Positions 7,987 to 16,947 of a stretch of 57,803 nucleotides of DNA are shown piece after piece. The stretch comes from Sphingomonas sp. CFBP 8760. Lineage in GTDB: Bacteria; Pseudomonadota; Alphaproteobacteria; Sphingomonadales; Sphingomonadaceae. Position 1 is the stretch's first letter. Each line of letters starts with the position of its first letter. The notes beneath the pieces are model-generated. The model saw only the letters and a program-made list of their open reading frames with translations, was not told the DNA's origin and ran no database searches. The position numbers and the translations under genes are program-made. The stretch is taken from assembly GCF_014841615.1 (NCBI RefSeq), contig NZ_JACYUG010000020.1, positions 1-57,803 of the forward strand, given 5' to 3'.

Positions 7987-8970
7987 CTATGGCATCATCA
8001 CCGTGCTGCCATGCGTGTCGCCCGCCTCCATCGCCCGGTGTGCCTCGGCGGCGTCCGCCAACGCGAAGCTGCGGCCGATCGTCGGCCGGATCGCCCCGCG
8101 CGCCAGCATCGCGAACACCCGGTCGGCCATCGCCTGCCGCTCCCCCTGGGTCCGGGCATAATCGAACAGGGTCGGCCGCGTCACGAACAGCGATCCCTTC
8201 GCGGCTAATATCCCCAGATTGACCCCCTCCACCGCGCCGGAGGCATTGCCATAGCTGACGATCATCCCGCGCCGCGCCGTCGCCGCCAGCGACACGTCCC
8301 ATGTCGCCTTGCCGATCCCGTCCAGCACCACATCGGCACCGCGACCATCGGTCAGTTCGCGGACGCGCGCGGCGACATCCTCCTCCCGGTGCAGCAGCAC
8401 GTGATCGGCACCCGCCGCGCGGGCGATCTCGGCCTTGTCCGTGGTGCCGACGCTGCCGATCACCGTCGCGCCGATCGCCTTCAGCCAGCCGACCAGCAGA
8501 TGCCCCACCCCGCCCGCGGCGGCATGGACCAGCACGGCCTGCCCCGGCTGCACCCGGGCGCATTGTTCGATCAGCATCGCCGCCGTACCGCCTTTCAGCA
8601 GCAGCGCCGCCGCCGTCCGGTCGTCGACCGCGTCCGGCAGATGCACCAGTTCGCCGACCGCGACGTTGCGCGCGGTGGCATAGGCACCGCGCGACGGCCC
8701 GAACGTGCCCACCCGGTCGCCGACGCGGAAGCCATCGCCCCCCTCGCCGACCGCCTCCACCACGCCGGCCGCTTCCGATCCCAGTCCGCCGGGCAGGTCG
8801 ATCGGATACAGTCCGCTGCGGTGATAGGCATCGATATAGTTCAGCCCCACCGCCAGCGACCGCAACCGTACTTCGCCGGGGGCGGGCGGCGGCAGATCGA
8901 CATCGACCCATTCGATCACCTCAGGTCCGCCGGTACGCGTGATCCGCGCGACGCGGGCTGACTGGTCCAT
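7987..8970 (-). CDS. Zinc-independent quinone oxidoreductase, MDR family
   Basis: An NADPH:quinone reductase-like member of the medium-chain dehydrogenase family, 327 residues. An N-terminal GroES-like domain (PPPAPGEVRLRSLAVGLNYID, GLGSEAAGVVEAVGEG) precedes the Rossmann domain with HAAAGGVGHLLVGWLKAIGA and the GRGADVVLDGIG segment. The cysteines that bind structural zinc in alcohol dehydrogenases are absent, which supports the quinone reductase group. The ATG at 8970 lies at the usual N-terminus; an ATG six bases upstream is equally possible. It is a single gene, divergent from vapBC. Confidence 0.88.
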   Translation of the reverse strand: MDQSARVARITRTGGPEVIEWVDVDLPPPAPGEVRLRSLAVGLNYIDAYHRSGLYPIDLPGGLGSEAAGVVEAVGEGGDGFRVGDRVGTFGPSRGAYATARNVAVGELVHLPDAVDDRTAAALLLKGGTAAMLIEQCARVQPGQAVLVHAAAGGVGHLLVGWLKAIGATVIGSVGTTDKAEIARAAGADHVLLHREEDVAARVRELTDGRGADVVLDGIGKATWDVSLAATARRGMIVSYGNASGAVEGVNLGILAAKGSLFVTRPTLFDYARTQGERQAMADRVFAMLARGAIRPTIGRSFALADAAEAHRAMEAGDTHGSTVMMP

Positions 8971-9092
8971 CACCATCGTCCTTCCATCATGATCGTGGCC
9001 GCGAAACGCCGCGTGCCCGCCGCCGGTTGCGCCACTCGCTGGGCAAGCGTTACGACAAGGCGTATATACCGGGCCATACGGGAGTGCGGCCG

Positions 9093-9353
9093 ATGGGTGC
9101 GATCGAAACACGGACGTTCAGGAGCGGCAACAGCGTCGCGGTGCGCCTGCCCAAAAGCTTCGGGCTGTCTGCCGGCACGATGGTGACGATGGAGCAGGTC
9201 GGGGATACGGTGATGGTCAAACCCGCCATCGACGCGGATGCCGAAAAAGCCAAGGTAAGCGAATTGGTTCGCAGGCTGCGGGCGATCGGACCGATCACGC
9301 CGATTGAAGAGCGGGCACCGATCGAATTTCCGGATCGCACAGGCCTGGAATAA
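9093..9353 (+). CDS. vapB: VapB-type antitoxin
   Basis: The antitoxin of a type II pair, expected to bind DNA as an AbrB/SpoVT-fold dimer and to neutralise VapC. It has 86 residues: an N-terminal swapped-hairpin motif (TFRSGNSVAVRLPKSFG), then an acidic C-terminus that would wrap the toxin. ATG at 9093 begins exactly at the family N-terminus. The stop overlaps the toxin start by one base (TAATG). Autorepression is typical; a TATATACCGGGCCATACGGG stretch just upstream could hold the operator. Confidence 0.85.
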   Translation: MGAIETRTFRSGNSVAVRLPKSFGLSAGTMVTMEQVGDTVMVKPAIDADAEKAKVSELVRRLRAIGPITPIEERAPIEFPDRTGLE

Positions 9354-9751
9354 TGTACCTGATCGATACGAACATCGCGATCTACCTTCGTGATGTCGAA
9401 GCCACGATAACGGAGCGGGTGGAGCGATTGGCCGTAACCCCGGCAATATCGATACTCAGCTGGGTGGAACTGGAGGCGGGGGTCCATCGCGATCCCGGCA
9501 ATGCCGTCAAACGTCGTGCCAATCTCGACTCGCTCTTGCAGCTACTGCCGATGCTCGATCTGTCGGCCGACACGGTCACTACCTATGGCCGCATCGTCGC
9601 CACCTGCGGCTTTTCCCGTTCGAAGATCATCGACCGGCTGATCGCCGCCACCGCGCTGGTCGGCGACCTGACGCTCATCACCGTCAACGCCGCCGATTTC
9701 CGCGACATTCCCGGCCTGCGGCTCGAACCCTGGCCCGCTCCGGTTCAGTAG
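9353..9751 (+). CDS. vapC: VapC-type PIN-domain ribonuclease toxin
   Basis: A PIN-fold endoribonuclease of 132 residues. The conserved acidic residues are visible: LIDTNI near the N-terminus, WVELEAG, the central KIIDRLIAATAL and the C-terminal TVNAADFRD, giving the four-acid magnesium site. It is translationally coupled to vapB. Its last bases overlap the convergent tamB stop by seven bases. The toxin appears intact. Confidence 0.9.
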   Translation: MYLIDTNIAIYLRDVEATITERVERLAVTPAISILSWVELEAGVHRDPGNAVKRRANLDSLLQLLPMLDLSADTVTTYGRIVATCGFSRSKIIDRLIAATALVGDLTLITVNAADFRDIPGLRLEPWPAPVQ

Positions 9752-12700
9752 TCGCGCGATACCCGCACGTTGACGCTCTGCCGCCCCAGCGTCGAGATGC
9801 TCGACAGCAACGACAGCCAGCGCGTCACCTGAAACTCCACCTGCGTCGCGGAATAGCCCTGTCCGTCGGTCACGATCTCCGCATACAGCCGCCGCGTCAC
9901 ATATTTGCCCGCCGCGATCGACGTGCCCTGCCCGGTCTGCGGATCGGCGGGCAGGATGCGCAGCCGGTCCAGCCCCGCCGCGCGCCGCACCGCGTTGATC
10001 GGGTTCAGCCCGCCGCCACTGTCCTGCAACGCCGCCACCGCGGCGGCCAGTTGCAGCGCCTCGGGCGCGGACAGGTTGGTGATCGAGGTCCCGAACAGCA
10101 GGCGTGACAGCAATTCGTCCTCGGGCAGCGCCGGCACACTGGCAAAGCCGATCTCGGGTTTCATCGCGGTGCCCGTCACCCGGATGGAGGCGTTCAGGCC
10201 GGTGGTGTTCGCATTCGCCTCGATATCCAGCGACGGGTTGGCGGGTGTCTCGCCGCCGAAGCGGATGATGCCGCGCGACAGTTCGAACTCGCGTCCGGCG
10301 AACTCGTAATCGCCCCGGATCAGGCGTGCCTGCCCGGTGATCGCCGGATTGTCGGGCGCGCCGCCGATCTGCAGGTTGGCGGACCATTCGCTGGTCAGGC
10401 CCAGCCCGGTCACCGCCACCGCGCTGCGCGCGCGCGCGTTCAGCGCCAGCGTCCACGGCGTCGCGGGCCGATCGTCGGTGTCGACGCCACCCGGCACGTT
10501 GATCTCGCGCACGTTCAGCTGCGGCGCGGCGGTGGCGGCGGTCGCCTGCCCCAGCCGATACCGCGCCTGATCGAGCGTCACGTCGCCCGAAATGGTGCCG
10601 CCCGTGCCCGTGGAGGCGAAGCGCAGCGGCCCGGATACGGTCGCGCCGATATCGTCGCGGGCGATCAGCACCGCATGGTCCGCCTGCATCCGCAGGTCCA
10701 GCCCGACGCCGCCACGGCCCGCCAGATCGAACTGGCCCGATCCCGTCACCCGGCCACCGCGACCGGCGTCGGCGGCGAACCGGTCGATGGCGAGGCGCGA
10801 TCCGGCGAAGCGCCCACTGGTCTGCACGTTGGTCAGCAGCGTGCCCGTCGTCGCGCTTTCGATCCGGGCCGCACTGGTCTGCAACGCGCCGCGGATAAGC
10901 GGGGCGGACAGCCGGCCGGTCACGTCCGCGCCGATCGATACCGGGCCGGACAGGTCGAACAGCTCCACCCCCGTCAACCGCCAAAGTGCGTCCGCCGGCC
11001 CGGCATAGCGCAGTTGCGCGAACAGCCCCGCCCCCGCCAGCCGCTGCGTCAACGTCCCCTGCCCCAACGGGGCAAGCTGCGCCTGCGCCCGCCCGATCGT
11101 CTTTCCGCCCGCCGCCATCACCGCGCGCAATCCCGCCCGGTCGGCGCGCAGCACGCCCGCCATCGCCACGTCGATCGGGGTGGAGTTCAGCACCAGTCCG
11201 GCACGGGTCAGCCCCCGCACGGTCATGTCCATCCGCCCGGTCGGCGCACCGCCCGCCGGCGTGGCCAGCGTCAGCGTGCCCGATGCCGATCCGCCCAGCC
11301 CCAGTCCCGGAAAACCGATATCGAGGATGGTCAGCGGCATCGTGGTGACGCCTGCCTCGACGCTGGTGCCGGCCTCGCTCCACCGGCCCGCCAGCCGCGC
11401 CTCGCCGCCGGCGAAGGTCAGCCGCGTCGGCTGCACGCGCCAGCCCTCGCCCTCCCGCACGATCACCGCCGGCTCCAGCAGCCGGATCGGCCGCCGGTCC
11501 AGCGTCCCTTGCGCATTCACGGTGAAGCCGTCCGCGCGCACCTGCGTCACCGTCTGGATATCGAACGAGCGTCCGCGCGACCCGGCGATCGCCGCCCGCA
11601 CCTCGCCGATGCCGTCCACCAGCTTCGCGGTCCCGGCGAAGCGCGCCAGCAACAGTCCGCCATAGCGCAAGCCCTGTCCCTGCGCGGTCAGGTCCAGCAC
11701 CGGTCCGGCGGGGTTCAGCCGCACCGATCCGTCCAGCCGCCCCTGCCGCAGCGTCGCGCCGTCCAGTTGCGCGCCCCGCGCCGCCAGATGCAGGTCGATC
11801 CGCTGCACCGCGCCCTCCGGCCGGAACGTCAGGTCGCCGGTCAGCGCGCCCGTCATCGCGATGCGGCCGTCGAAGCCGCCGTCGACGATCGCCAGCCGGC
11901 CGCTGCCCCGCGATCCCGCCACCTCGACCGTATCGATGCCGATGCTCGCCTGCCCGCCGCTCGGCAGCAGGATCGCGCCCCGCCCCCGGAACGGCCCCAG
12001 CCGCGATCGCCCCTCGGCCATGAAGGCGAAGCCCTGCGGCGTCGGGTCGAGATGCGCCCGCACATCGCGCAGGCCCAGCGTCGCATTGGGGCTGGCGAAG
12101 CGCAGGTCCAGCGTCGGCCGTTCGATCCGCCCGTCCAGCACCAGCGATACCGGGCCATAGGTCGCCTGCCGCCCCGCCCCCTCGAAATGGAACGTGCCGT
12201 CGCGCCGGCGATACCCGTTGCCCGCCAGCCGCAGCGACGGCGCGGTCAGCACCAGCCCGGTGAAGTGCAGCACGCCGTCCGATGTCCGCTCCAGCCCGGT
12301 CGTGATCCGGGGCAGCCCGCCCGCCAGGGATCGGAAGAACGCGTTGTCCAGCCGCCGTACCTGCGCCTCGCCCCGCCCGGCGATCCGCGTGCCGCGCCCG
12401 CCCGGTCCGGGCACCACCTGCAACCGCGACTGCACGTCGACCACACCGATGCCGGGGATCAGATACCGGCCCAGCGCCCCGCCCAGCCCGATCCTGTAGC
12501 GGCCGGTCCGCAGGTCGAGCGCCAGCGTGATCCGCCCCTGCAGCTTGTCGGACCGCAGCCGCAGCGCGTCGCCCGTCAGCATCGGCGGCGCCAGGCGAAG
12601 CGCGCCGTCGACGCTCAGGTTGCGCAGGATGCCGCCCGCGACATCGCCCACCCCCGTCACCCGCGCCGCCGCCAGCCGGATCGGCACCGTCACCGGCATC

Positions 12701-13857
12701 AGCGACCAGCGCCCGGCGCCGCCGATCCGCACCCGGTCGAACCCGGTATTGTCGAACGCCAGCCGGTCCGCCGTCAGCCGGTAATCGTAACGGACCCGGT
12801 CGAACGCCCCGTCCAGGATCGCGCGCAGTTCGATGCCCTGCCCGCTCATGTTCGGGAACAGCGCGGTGGGCCGCAACAGCCGCGCCCGCACCCGGACGTT
12901 GCGATAGACGCTCGCCGCCAGATCGATCTCGCCCGTCGTCGTCACCGCCAGCGCCGCCGATCGCAGCCCTAGTTGCCCCGCCAGCCGCCGGTTGCCATAG
13001 GTCGCCGCCCCTTCCACCAGCACGCGCGGTGCGGTCAGCCGCTGGCCCTTGCCGGTCAGGAAGCGCGACGGCGCGGCGGTCCCCGCCAGCGTATAGCGCC
13101 CCGCGGTCGCACTCAGCGCCAGATCCAGCACCGATGCCCCCGCCGCCCGTGCCACCGCCCGGCCGCGCCATGCCGCCCAGCGCCCGTCGCCGTCCACGGT
13201 CAGCGTCACCGGCCCGTTCACCCGCGCCGCGCTCGCCAGCACGCCCCCTGCCGCCCCCGCCGCCGCGACATCGACCCTGAAAGTGTCGCGCGCCGGCTCG
13301 GCATCGATCGCCACGCGCAGCCGGTCGCTGCCCGCCACCGTCGCCGCCAGCGTCACCATCGCCCGGCCCGACCGGATATCCGCCCGGCCCGCCAGCCGGC
13401 CGGTCCGCTCCCGGCCCGACACCGGTGGCGCCAGCACCAGCCGGTCGATGGCGAGGTCGCCGATGCGGATGTCGAAATCGGGCAGGATCGGCCCGCGTTT
13501 GCCGGTCTTGCGGGTATGCGGCACATGCTCCAGCCGGGCGGCGGGCACCGCCAGCCGCTCGATCGCCAGTTCGCCCTTCAGCCAGCGCCACGGCGCCCAG
13601 TCCAGCGCCACGTCGGGCGCGCTGAACAGCAACCCGTCCAGATCGTAGACGCGCAGGTCGCGCAGCCGCGTCGCGCCGTACACCGATCCGTCGATCCGCC
13701 CGATCGCGAAGCGCAATCCGTTGGCGGTCCTGATCGTGCCGATCCGCTCGGCGACCAGCCGATGCCCCCAGCCGGTATCGACCAGCACCAGCGCCAGCGC
13801 GACGATCGTCGCCAGCAGGGTGACGGCGCCGGCGATCCAGTGCCTGATCCGTCGCAT
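9745..13857 (-). CDS. tamB: TamB-like translocation and assembly module inner-membrane protein
   Basis: A very long (1370 residue) periplasm-spanning protein anchored by an N-terminal helix (HWIAGAVTLLATIVALALVL). The body is repeated beta-strand sequence forming the hydrophobic groove of the AsmA/TamB/YhdP class, and the C-terminus carries the DUF490 signature (TGTAMKPEIGFASVPALPEDE, LLSRLLFGTSITNLS). It works with the Omp85 protein TamA, encoded immediately upstream and overlapping by ATGA, in envelope biogenesis, probably phospholipid transport or outer-membrane protein assembly. The length is normal. Confidence 0.93.
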   Translation of the reverse strand: MRRIRHWIAGAVTLLATIVALALVLVDTGWGHRLVAERIGTIRTANGLRFAIGRIDGSVYGATRLRDLRVYDLDGLLFSAPDVALDWAPWRWLKGELAIERLAVPAARLEHVPHTRKTGKRGPILPDFDIRIGDLAIDRLVLAPPVSGRERTGRLAGRADIRSGRAMVTLAATVAGSDRLRVAIDAEPARDTFRVDVAAAGAAGGVLASAARVNGPVTLTVDGDGRWAAWRGRAVARAAGASVLDLALSATAGRYTLAGTAAPSRFLTGKGQRLTAPRVLVEGAATYGNRRLAGQLGLRSAALAVTTTGEIDLAASVYRNVRVRARLLRPTALFPNMSGQGIELRAILDGAFDRVRYDYRLTADRLAFDNTGFDRVRIGGAGRWSLMPVTVPIRLAAARVTGVGDVAGGILRNLSVDGALRLAPPMLTGDALRLRSDKLQGRITLALDLRTGRYRIGLGGALGRYLIPGIGVVDVQSRLQVVPGPGGRGTRIAGRGEAQVRRLDNAFFRSLAGGLPRITTGLERTSDGVLHFTGLVLTAPSLRLAGNGYRRRDGTFHFEGAGRQATYGPVSLVLDGRIERPTLDLRFASPNATLGLRDVRAHLDPTPQGFAFMAEGRSRLGPFRGRGAILLPSGGQASIGIDTVEVAGSRGSGRLAIVDGGFDGRIAMTGALTGDLTFRPEGAVQRIDLHLAARGAQLDGATLRQGRLDGSVRLNPAGPVLDLTAQGQGLRYGGLLLARFAGTAKLVDGIGEVRAAIAGSRGRSFDIQTVTQVRADGFTVNAQGTLDRRPIRLLEPAVIVREGEGWRVQPTRLTFAGGEARLAGRWSEAGTSVEAGVTTMPLTILDIGFPGLGLGGSASGTLTLATPAGGAPTGRMDMTVRGLTRAGLVLNSTPIDVAMAGVLRADRAGLRAVMAAGGKTIGRAQAQLAPLGQGTLTQRLAGAGLFAQLRYAGPADALWRLTGVELFDLSGPVSIGADVTGRLSAPLIRGALQTSAARIESATTGTLLTNVQTSGRFAGSRLAIDRFAADAGRGGRVTGSGQFDLAGRGGVGLDLRMQADHAVLIARDDIGATVSGPLRFASTGTGGTISGDVTLDQARYRLGQATAATAAPQLNVREINVPGGVDTDDRPATPWTLALNARARSAVAVTGLGLTSEWSANLQIGGAPDNPAITGQARLIRGDYEFAGREFELSRGIIRFGGETPANPSLDIEANANTTGLNASIRVTGTAMKPEIGFASVPALPEDELLSRLLFGTSITNLSAPEALQLAAAVAALQDSGGGLNPINAVRRAAGLDRLRILPADPQTGQGTSIAAGKYVTRRLYAEIVTDGQGYSATQVEFQVTRWLSLLSSISTLGRQSVNVRVSRDY

Positions 13858-15857
13858 CAGAACGCCTGCCCCAGCGACACGTAGACCGCGATCCGCGAAT
13901 CCCCCGGCTGCCGGTTCAGCGGGGTGCCGACGTCCAGCCGGATCGGCCCGAAATTGGAATAATAGCGCACGCCTAGCCCTGCGCCGTAGCGCAGGCCGCT
14001 GAACCCCGGCAGCGGATCGGTATAGATGTTGCCGGCATCGACGAACGGCACGATTCCGAAATTACCGAAGGCGCGGATGCGCGCCTCGACCGCGAATTCG
14101 GTCAGGCTGCGGCCGCCGATCGGATCGTTGTTGGGATCGCGCGGCCCGATCGACTGGAAACCGTAACCGCGCACCGATGCGCCGCCACCCGCATAGAAAC
14201 GCCGCGACGGCGCCACCGCGTCGCGCGGCGCGCCGACGATCGTGCCCAGCCGCGTCCGCGCCGCCAGCACCACGCCGTCATGCACCGTGCGATAGACGCT
14301 GGCGTCGATCTGGGTGCGCGCATACCCGAACACGTCGCCCTGCAACGACGCCTCCGGGCTCAACCGCCCGCCCAGCCGGAATCCGCGCGTGGGGTTCAGC
14401 AGATCGTCGGTGCCGTCATAGATCAGGCTGGTCGGCAGCGCACCGATGAAGAAGGTCCGCCGCCGCCGCTGCCCGGTCGACACGATCACGTCGCGCTCGT
14501 CCGATGCCAGCAGTTCCGCCCCCAGCGACCATGTCCATGTCTTCTGGAAGAAGATGTTGGTCTGCCGTTCCAGCGCGCCGGACAGGGAATAGGTCCTCGC
14601 GTCGTAGGCGTCGCGGTTCTGGTGCGCGGCGGCGGCCTGCAGGGTCAGCACCCGGTCGCGCGCCTGGAAATTGTTGCGGCGATAGACCAGCGACGACAAT
14701 TGCTCGCGCGTGCCCAGCACCGACCGGATCGTCAGCGCGCCTTCGGGGGGAAACAGGTTGCGGTGCGTCCAGCTCAGTTCCAGCCGCGCGCCCTCGCCCG
14801 TGCCGTACCCCGCCTCGCCCGCCACGGTGCGGGGCGGCGCCGGGTCCAGCTTCACCGCGATGTCGACGGTGTCGGGCGCCGCGCCCTCCACCGGGCGCAG
14901 CGTCACCTGCGATACCAGCCCGGTCTGGATCAACGCCCGGCGCAGATCGTCCAGTCGCGCCTGATCGAAGGGTTGGCCCCGGTCGAACCGGGCGATCTCG
15001 GCGACATGGTCCGGCCCGAACACGCGGTTGCCGGGCAGCGCGACGATATCGCCGAACCGCCGCGCGCCGCCCGGCGCCACCGCCAGATCGAGCGTCGCGG
15101 TCTTCGCCGCGCGGTCGACGACGATCGCCGGCGCGTCGATCCTGGCGAAGGGAAACCCCTCGCGCCCCGCCGCCACCGTCACCGCCGCCTGTCCCGCGAC
15201 CACCGCATCGGCATCCACCGGATCGCCCGCCTTCACCGCGAAGGCGCGGGTCAGGTCGGCCGCCTTGTCCCCCGCCGCCGCCACGCCCGCCAGCGTCACG
15301 CCCGTGAAGCGGTACAGCCCGCCCGGTGCCGCCTCCAGCACCACCTGCATCCGCGTGCCCGGCGCCCCCTCCCCCTGGCCCACCCGCGTCGCCACCGTCG
15401 CATCGTAATAACCCTGCGCGCGCAGCAGCGACACCAGCAGCGCCGCATCCTCGCGCGCGCGCCGGTCGAGCTGCGCGGCGTTGGCGGGGCTGCCGTCATT
15501 GGCGTCCAGCGTCGAATTCTCCGCAAACCGCTGGCGCAGCAGCGGCGTCGACACCGCGTCGATCCCCTCGATCCGCCAGTCGTAGCGGCGCTCGGTCGTC
15601 ACGTCGGTGCCCGCCACCTGCGCCGTCGCGGGTTCGACCGGCAGGTCGGGCCATTCCACCCCGATATCGGGCAGGTTCGCCAGCGGGGCGTCGGGATCGA
15701 TCGCCTGCGGGTCGATCGATCCGATGCCCTGCGGGGCGGGCGATCCGATGCCCTGCGGGGCGGGCGCACCCCCGCCCTGCGCCGCGAGGGGCGATGCGGC
15801 CAGGGCAAGGCAGGCGGCAGAGGCCAGCCGGCCCGCCCGCCGGACGCGGAAGTGCAT
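13857..15857 (-). CDS. tamA: TamA-like Omp85 outer-membrane protein
   Basis: An outer-membrane beta-barrel of the BamA/TamA superfamily, 666 residues. A cleavable signal peptide (ASAACLALAASPLAAQ) precedes a short PAPQGIGS-type repeat at about 33-50, then POTRA domains up to about residue 330 and the barrel. Barrel marks are GGGASVRGYGFQSIGPRD, the VRGY-type L6 motif, and a C-terminus ending in VSLGQAF with a terminal aromatic residue. It is co-transcribed with tamB. The repeated Gln-Gly linker before POTRA is unusual but does not break the frame. Confidence 0.93.
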   Translation of the reverse strand: MHFRVRRAGRLASAACLALAASPLAAQGGGAPAPQGIGSPAPQGIGSIDPQAIDPDAPLANLPDIGVEWPDLPVEPATAQVAGTDVTTERRYDWRIEGIDAVSTPLLRQRFAENSTLDANDGSPANAAQLDRRAREDAALLVSLLRAQGYYDATVATRVGQGEGAPGTRMQVVLEAAPGGLYRFTGVTLAGVAAAGDKAADLTRAFAVKAGDPVDADAVVAGQAAVTVAAGREGFPFARIDAPAIVVDRAAKTATLDLAVAPGGARRFGDIVALPGNRVFGPDHVAEIARFDRGQPFDQARLDDLRRALIQTGLVSQVTLRPVEGAAPDTVDIAVKLDPAPPRTVAGEAGYGTGEGARLELSWTHRNLFPPEGALTIRSVLGTREQLSSLVYRRNNFQARDRVLTLQAAAAHQNRDAYDARTYSLSGALERQTNIFFQKTWTWSLGAELLASDERDVIVSTGQRRRRTFFIGALPTSLIYDGTDDLLNPTRGFRLGGRLSPEASLQGDVFGYARTQIDASVYRTVHDGVVLAARTRLGTIVGAPRDAVAPSRRFYAGGGASVRGYGFQSIGPRDPNNDPIGGRSLTEFAVEARIRAFGNFGIVPFVDAGNIYTDPLPGFSGLRYGAGLGVRYYSNFGPIRLDVGTPLNRQPGDSRIAVYVSLGQAF

Positions 15858-15900
15858 GTCGCCCCCTAGCGTCGCGACGGCGTGGAAGACACCCCCAACC

Positions 15901-16659
15901 TCAGTCGCGCCAGCTGCGGTCCCGCCGGTCGGCCAGCCGCACCATCGCCGCGAAATCGGCCGCGCCCGGCCCGCCGGGTACCTGCGCCATGTGCAGGTCG
16001 CGCTGATGCACCGCCACCACCTCCGGCGCGACCTCCAGCGGGGTGCCCATCGACAGCGTCGCCAGCTGGATTTCGCACGCGCGCTGCAACGCCCAGTGCT
16101 TCACGAATGCCTCGGGCAAGGTCCGCCCCATCACCAGCATCCCGTGGTTGCGCAGGAACATGATCCGCTTCGATCCCATGTTCCGCACCAGCCGCTCGCC
16201 CTCTTCGGACCGCACCGTCACGCCCTCGAAATCGTGATAGGCGATCTGCCCGGCGAAGTTGCACGCATAGAAGTTGATCGGCCTCAAACCGCCTTCCAGC
16301 GCGCTCACCGCCATGCCGGCGGTGGTGTGGGTGTGCATGATGCAATGCGCGTCGGGCAGGTGGCGGTGGAACACCGCGTGCTGCACGAACCCCGCCCGGT
16401 TGACCGGATAGGCGCTGTCGCCCAGCACGTTGCCGTCGATGTCGATCTTGACCAGGCTCGACGCGGTCACTTCCGAGAAATGCAGCCCGAACGGGTTGAT
16501 GAGGAACGCGCCCTCCTCGCCCGGCACCTTCAGCGTGATGTGGTTGTAGATCATCTCGGACCAGCCGAGCATGTCGAACACCCGGTAACAGGCAGCCAGC
16601 TGCTGCCGCGCCTCCCATTCCGGGGTCGCGACCGGGCTGGACGCAGGGGCGGTGGCCAT
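15901..16659 (-). CDS. Class II aldolase/adducin-family protein
   Basis: A zinc-dependent aldolase fold of 252 residues related to fuculose-phosphate aldolase. Metal ligands appear in CIMHTHTTAG and in the FLRNHGMLVMG motif; YNHITLKVP and NPFGLHFSEV are the N-terminal family signatures. ATG at 16659 follows AGGAGAG; an upstream in-frame extension reads through a palindromic repeat and is rejected. It is a single gene downstream of no pathway partner, so the substrate is unknown. Confidence 0.88.
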   Translation of the reverse strand: MATAPASSPVATPEWEARQQLAACYRVFDMLGWSEMIYNHITLKVPGEEGAFLINPFGLHFSEVTASSLVKIDIDGNVLGDSAYPVNRAGFVQHAVFHRHLPDAHCIMHTHTTAGMAVSALEGGLRPINFYACNFAGQIAYHDFEGVTVRSEEGERLVRNMGSKRIMFLRNHGMLVMGRTLPEAFVKHWALQRACEIQLATLSMGTPLEVAPEVVAVHQRDLHMAQVPGGPGAADFAAMVRLADRRDRSWRD

Positions 16660-16766
16660 GGCGTTTCTCTCCTGATTTTTTATCGTTCGGGTATCGCATG
16701 GCAGGAAGCAGGTTTCCAGCATTGCCGTTCTGCCGCCCCGCCCCTCCGGTGTGAAAACCATCCGTC

Positions 16767-16844
16767 CGTCATTGCGAGCGCAGCGAAGCAATCCAGGGCG
16801 TTGCGCGCCGGGCTCTGGATTGCTTCGCTACGCTCGCAATGACG
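16767..16844. repeat. REP-like palindromic element, copy 1
   Basis: A 78-base hairpin: arms of 30 bases (16767-16796 and 16815-16844) match with one difference around an 18-base centre. The arm begins CGTCATTGCGAGCGCAGCGA. The same element recurs at 20997-21074. When read as protein it gives the HCERSEAIQ peptide that is familiar as repeat-derived false coding. Confidence 0.9.
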
Positions 16845-16850
16845 GGAGGA

Positions 16851-16893
16851 GGCCGGGGCCGGGGCCGGGGCCGGGGCCGGGGCCGGGGCCGGG
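16851..16893. repeat. GGGGCC hexanucleotide tandem repeat
   Basis: A GGCC stub and six uninterrupted GGGGCC units, closing with GGG, lie directly beside the REP-like palindrome. The G-rich strand has seven guanine runs and could fold into a G-quadruplex. Copy number is likely to vary by slippage. It lies between the aldolase and the TonB receptor, both on the minus strand. Confidence 0.95.
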
Positions 16894-16947
16894 AACCGAA
16901 CGGCGACGGGATGGATCAGGCCGATGCCACCCCGCCCCGACAACCCC

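Noticed and set aside
10675..12972. Long plus-strand frame opposite tamB
   Set aside because: Arg/Gln/Pro-rich composition typical of an antisense frame of a high-GC gene.
9542..13591. Very long open frame antiparallel in phase with tamB on the minus strand, 1349 codons
   Set aside because: Its translation is Gly/Arg/Ala-rich without domain pattern, and it lies inside tamB in another frame; a high-GC shadow.
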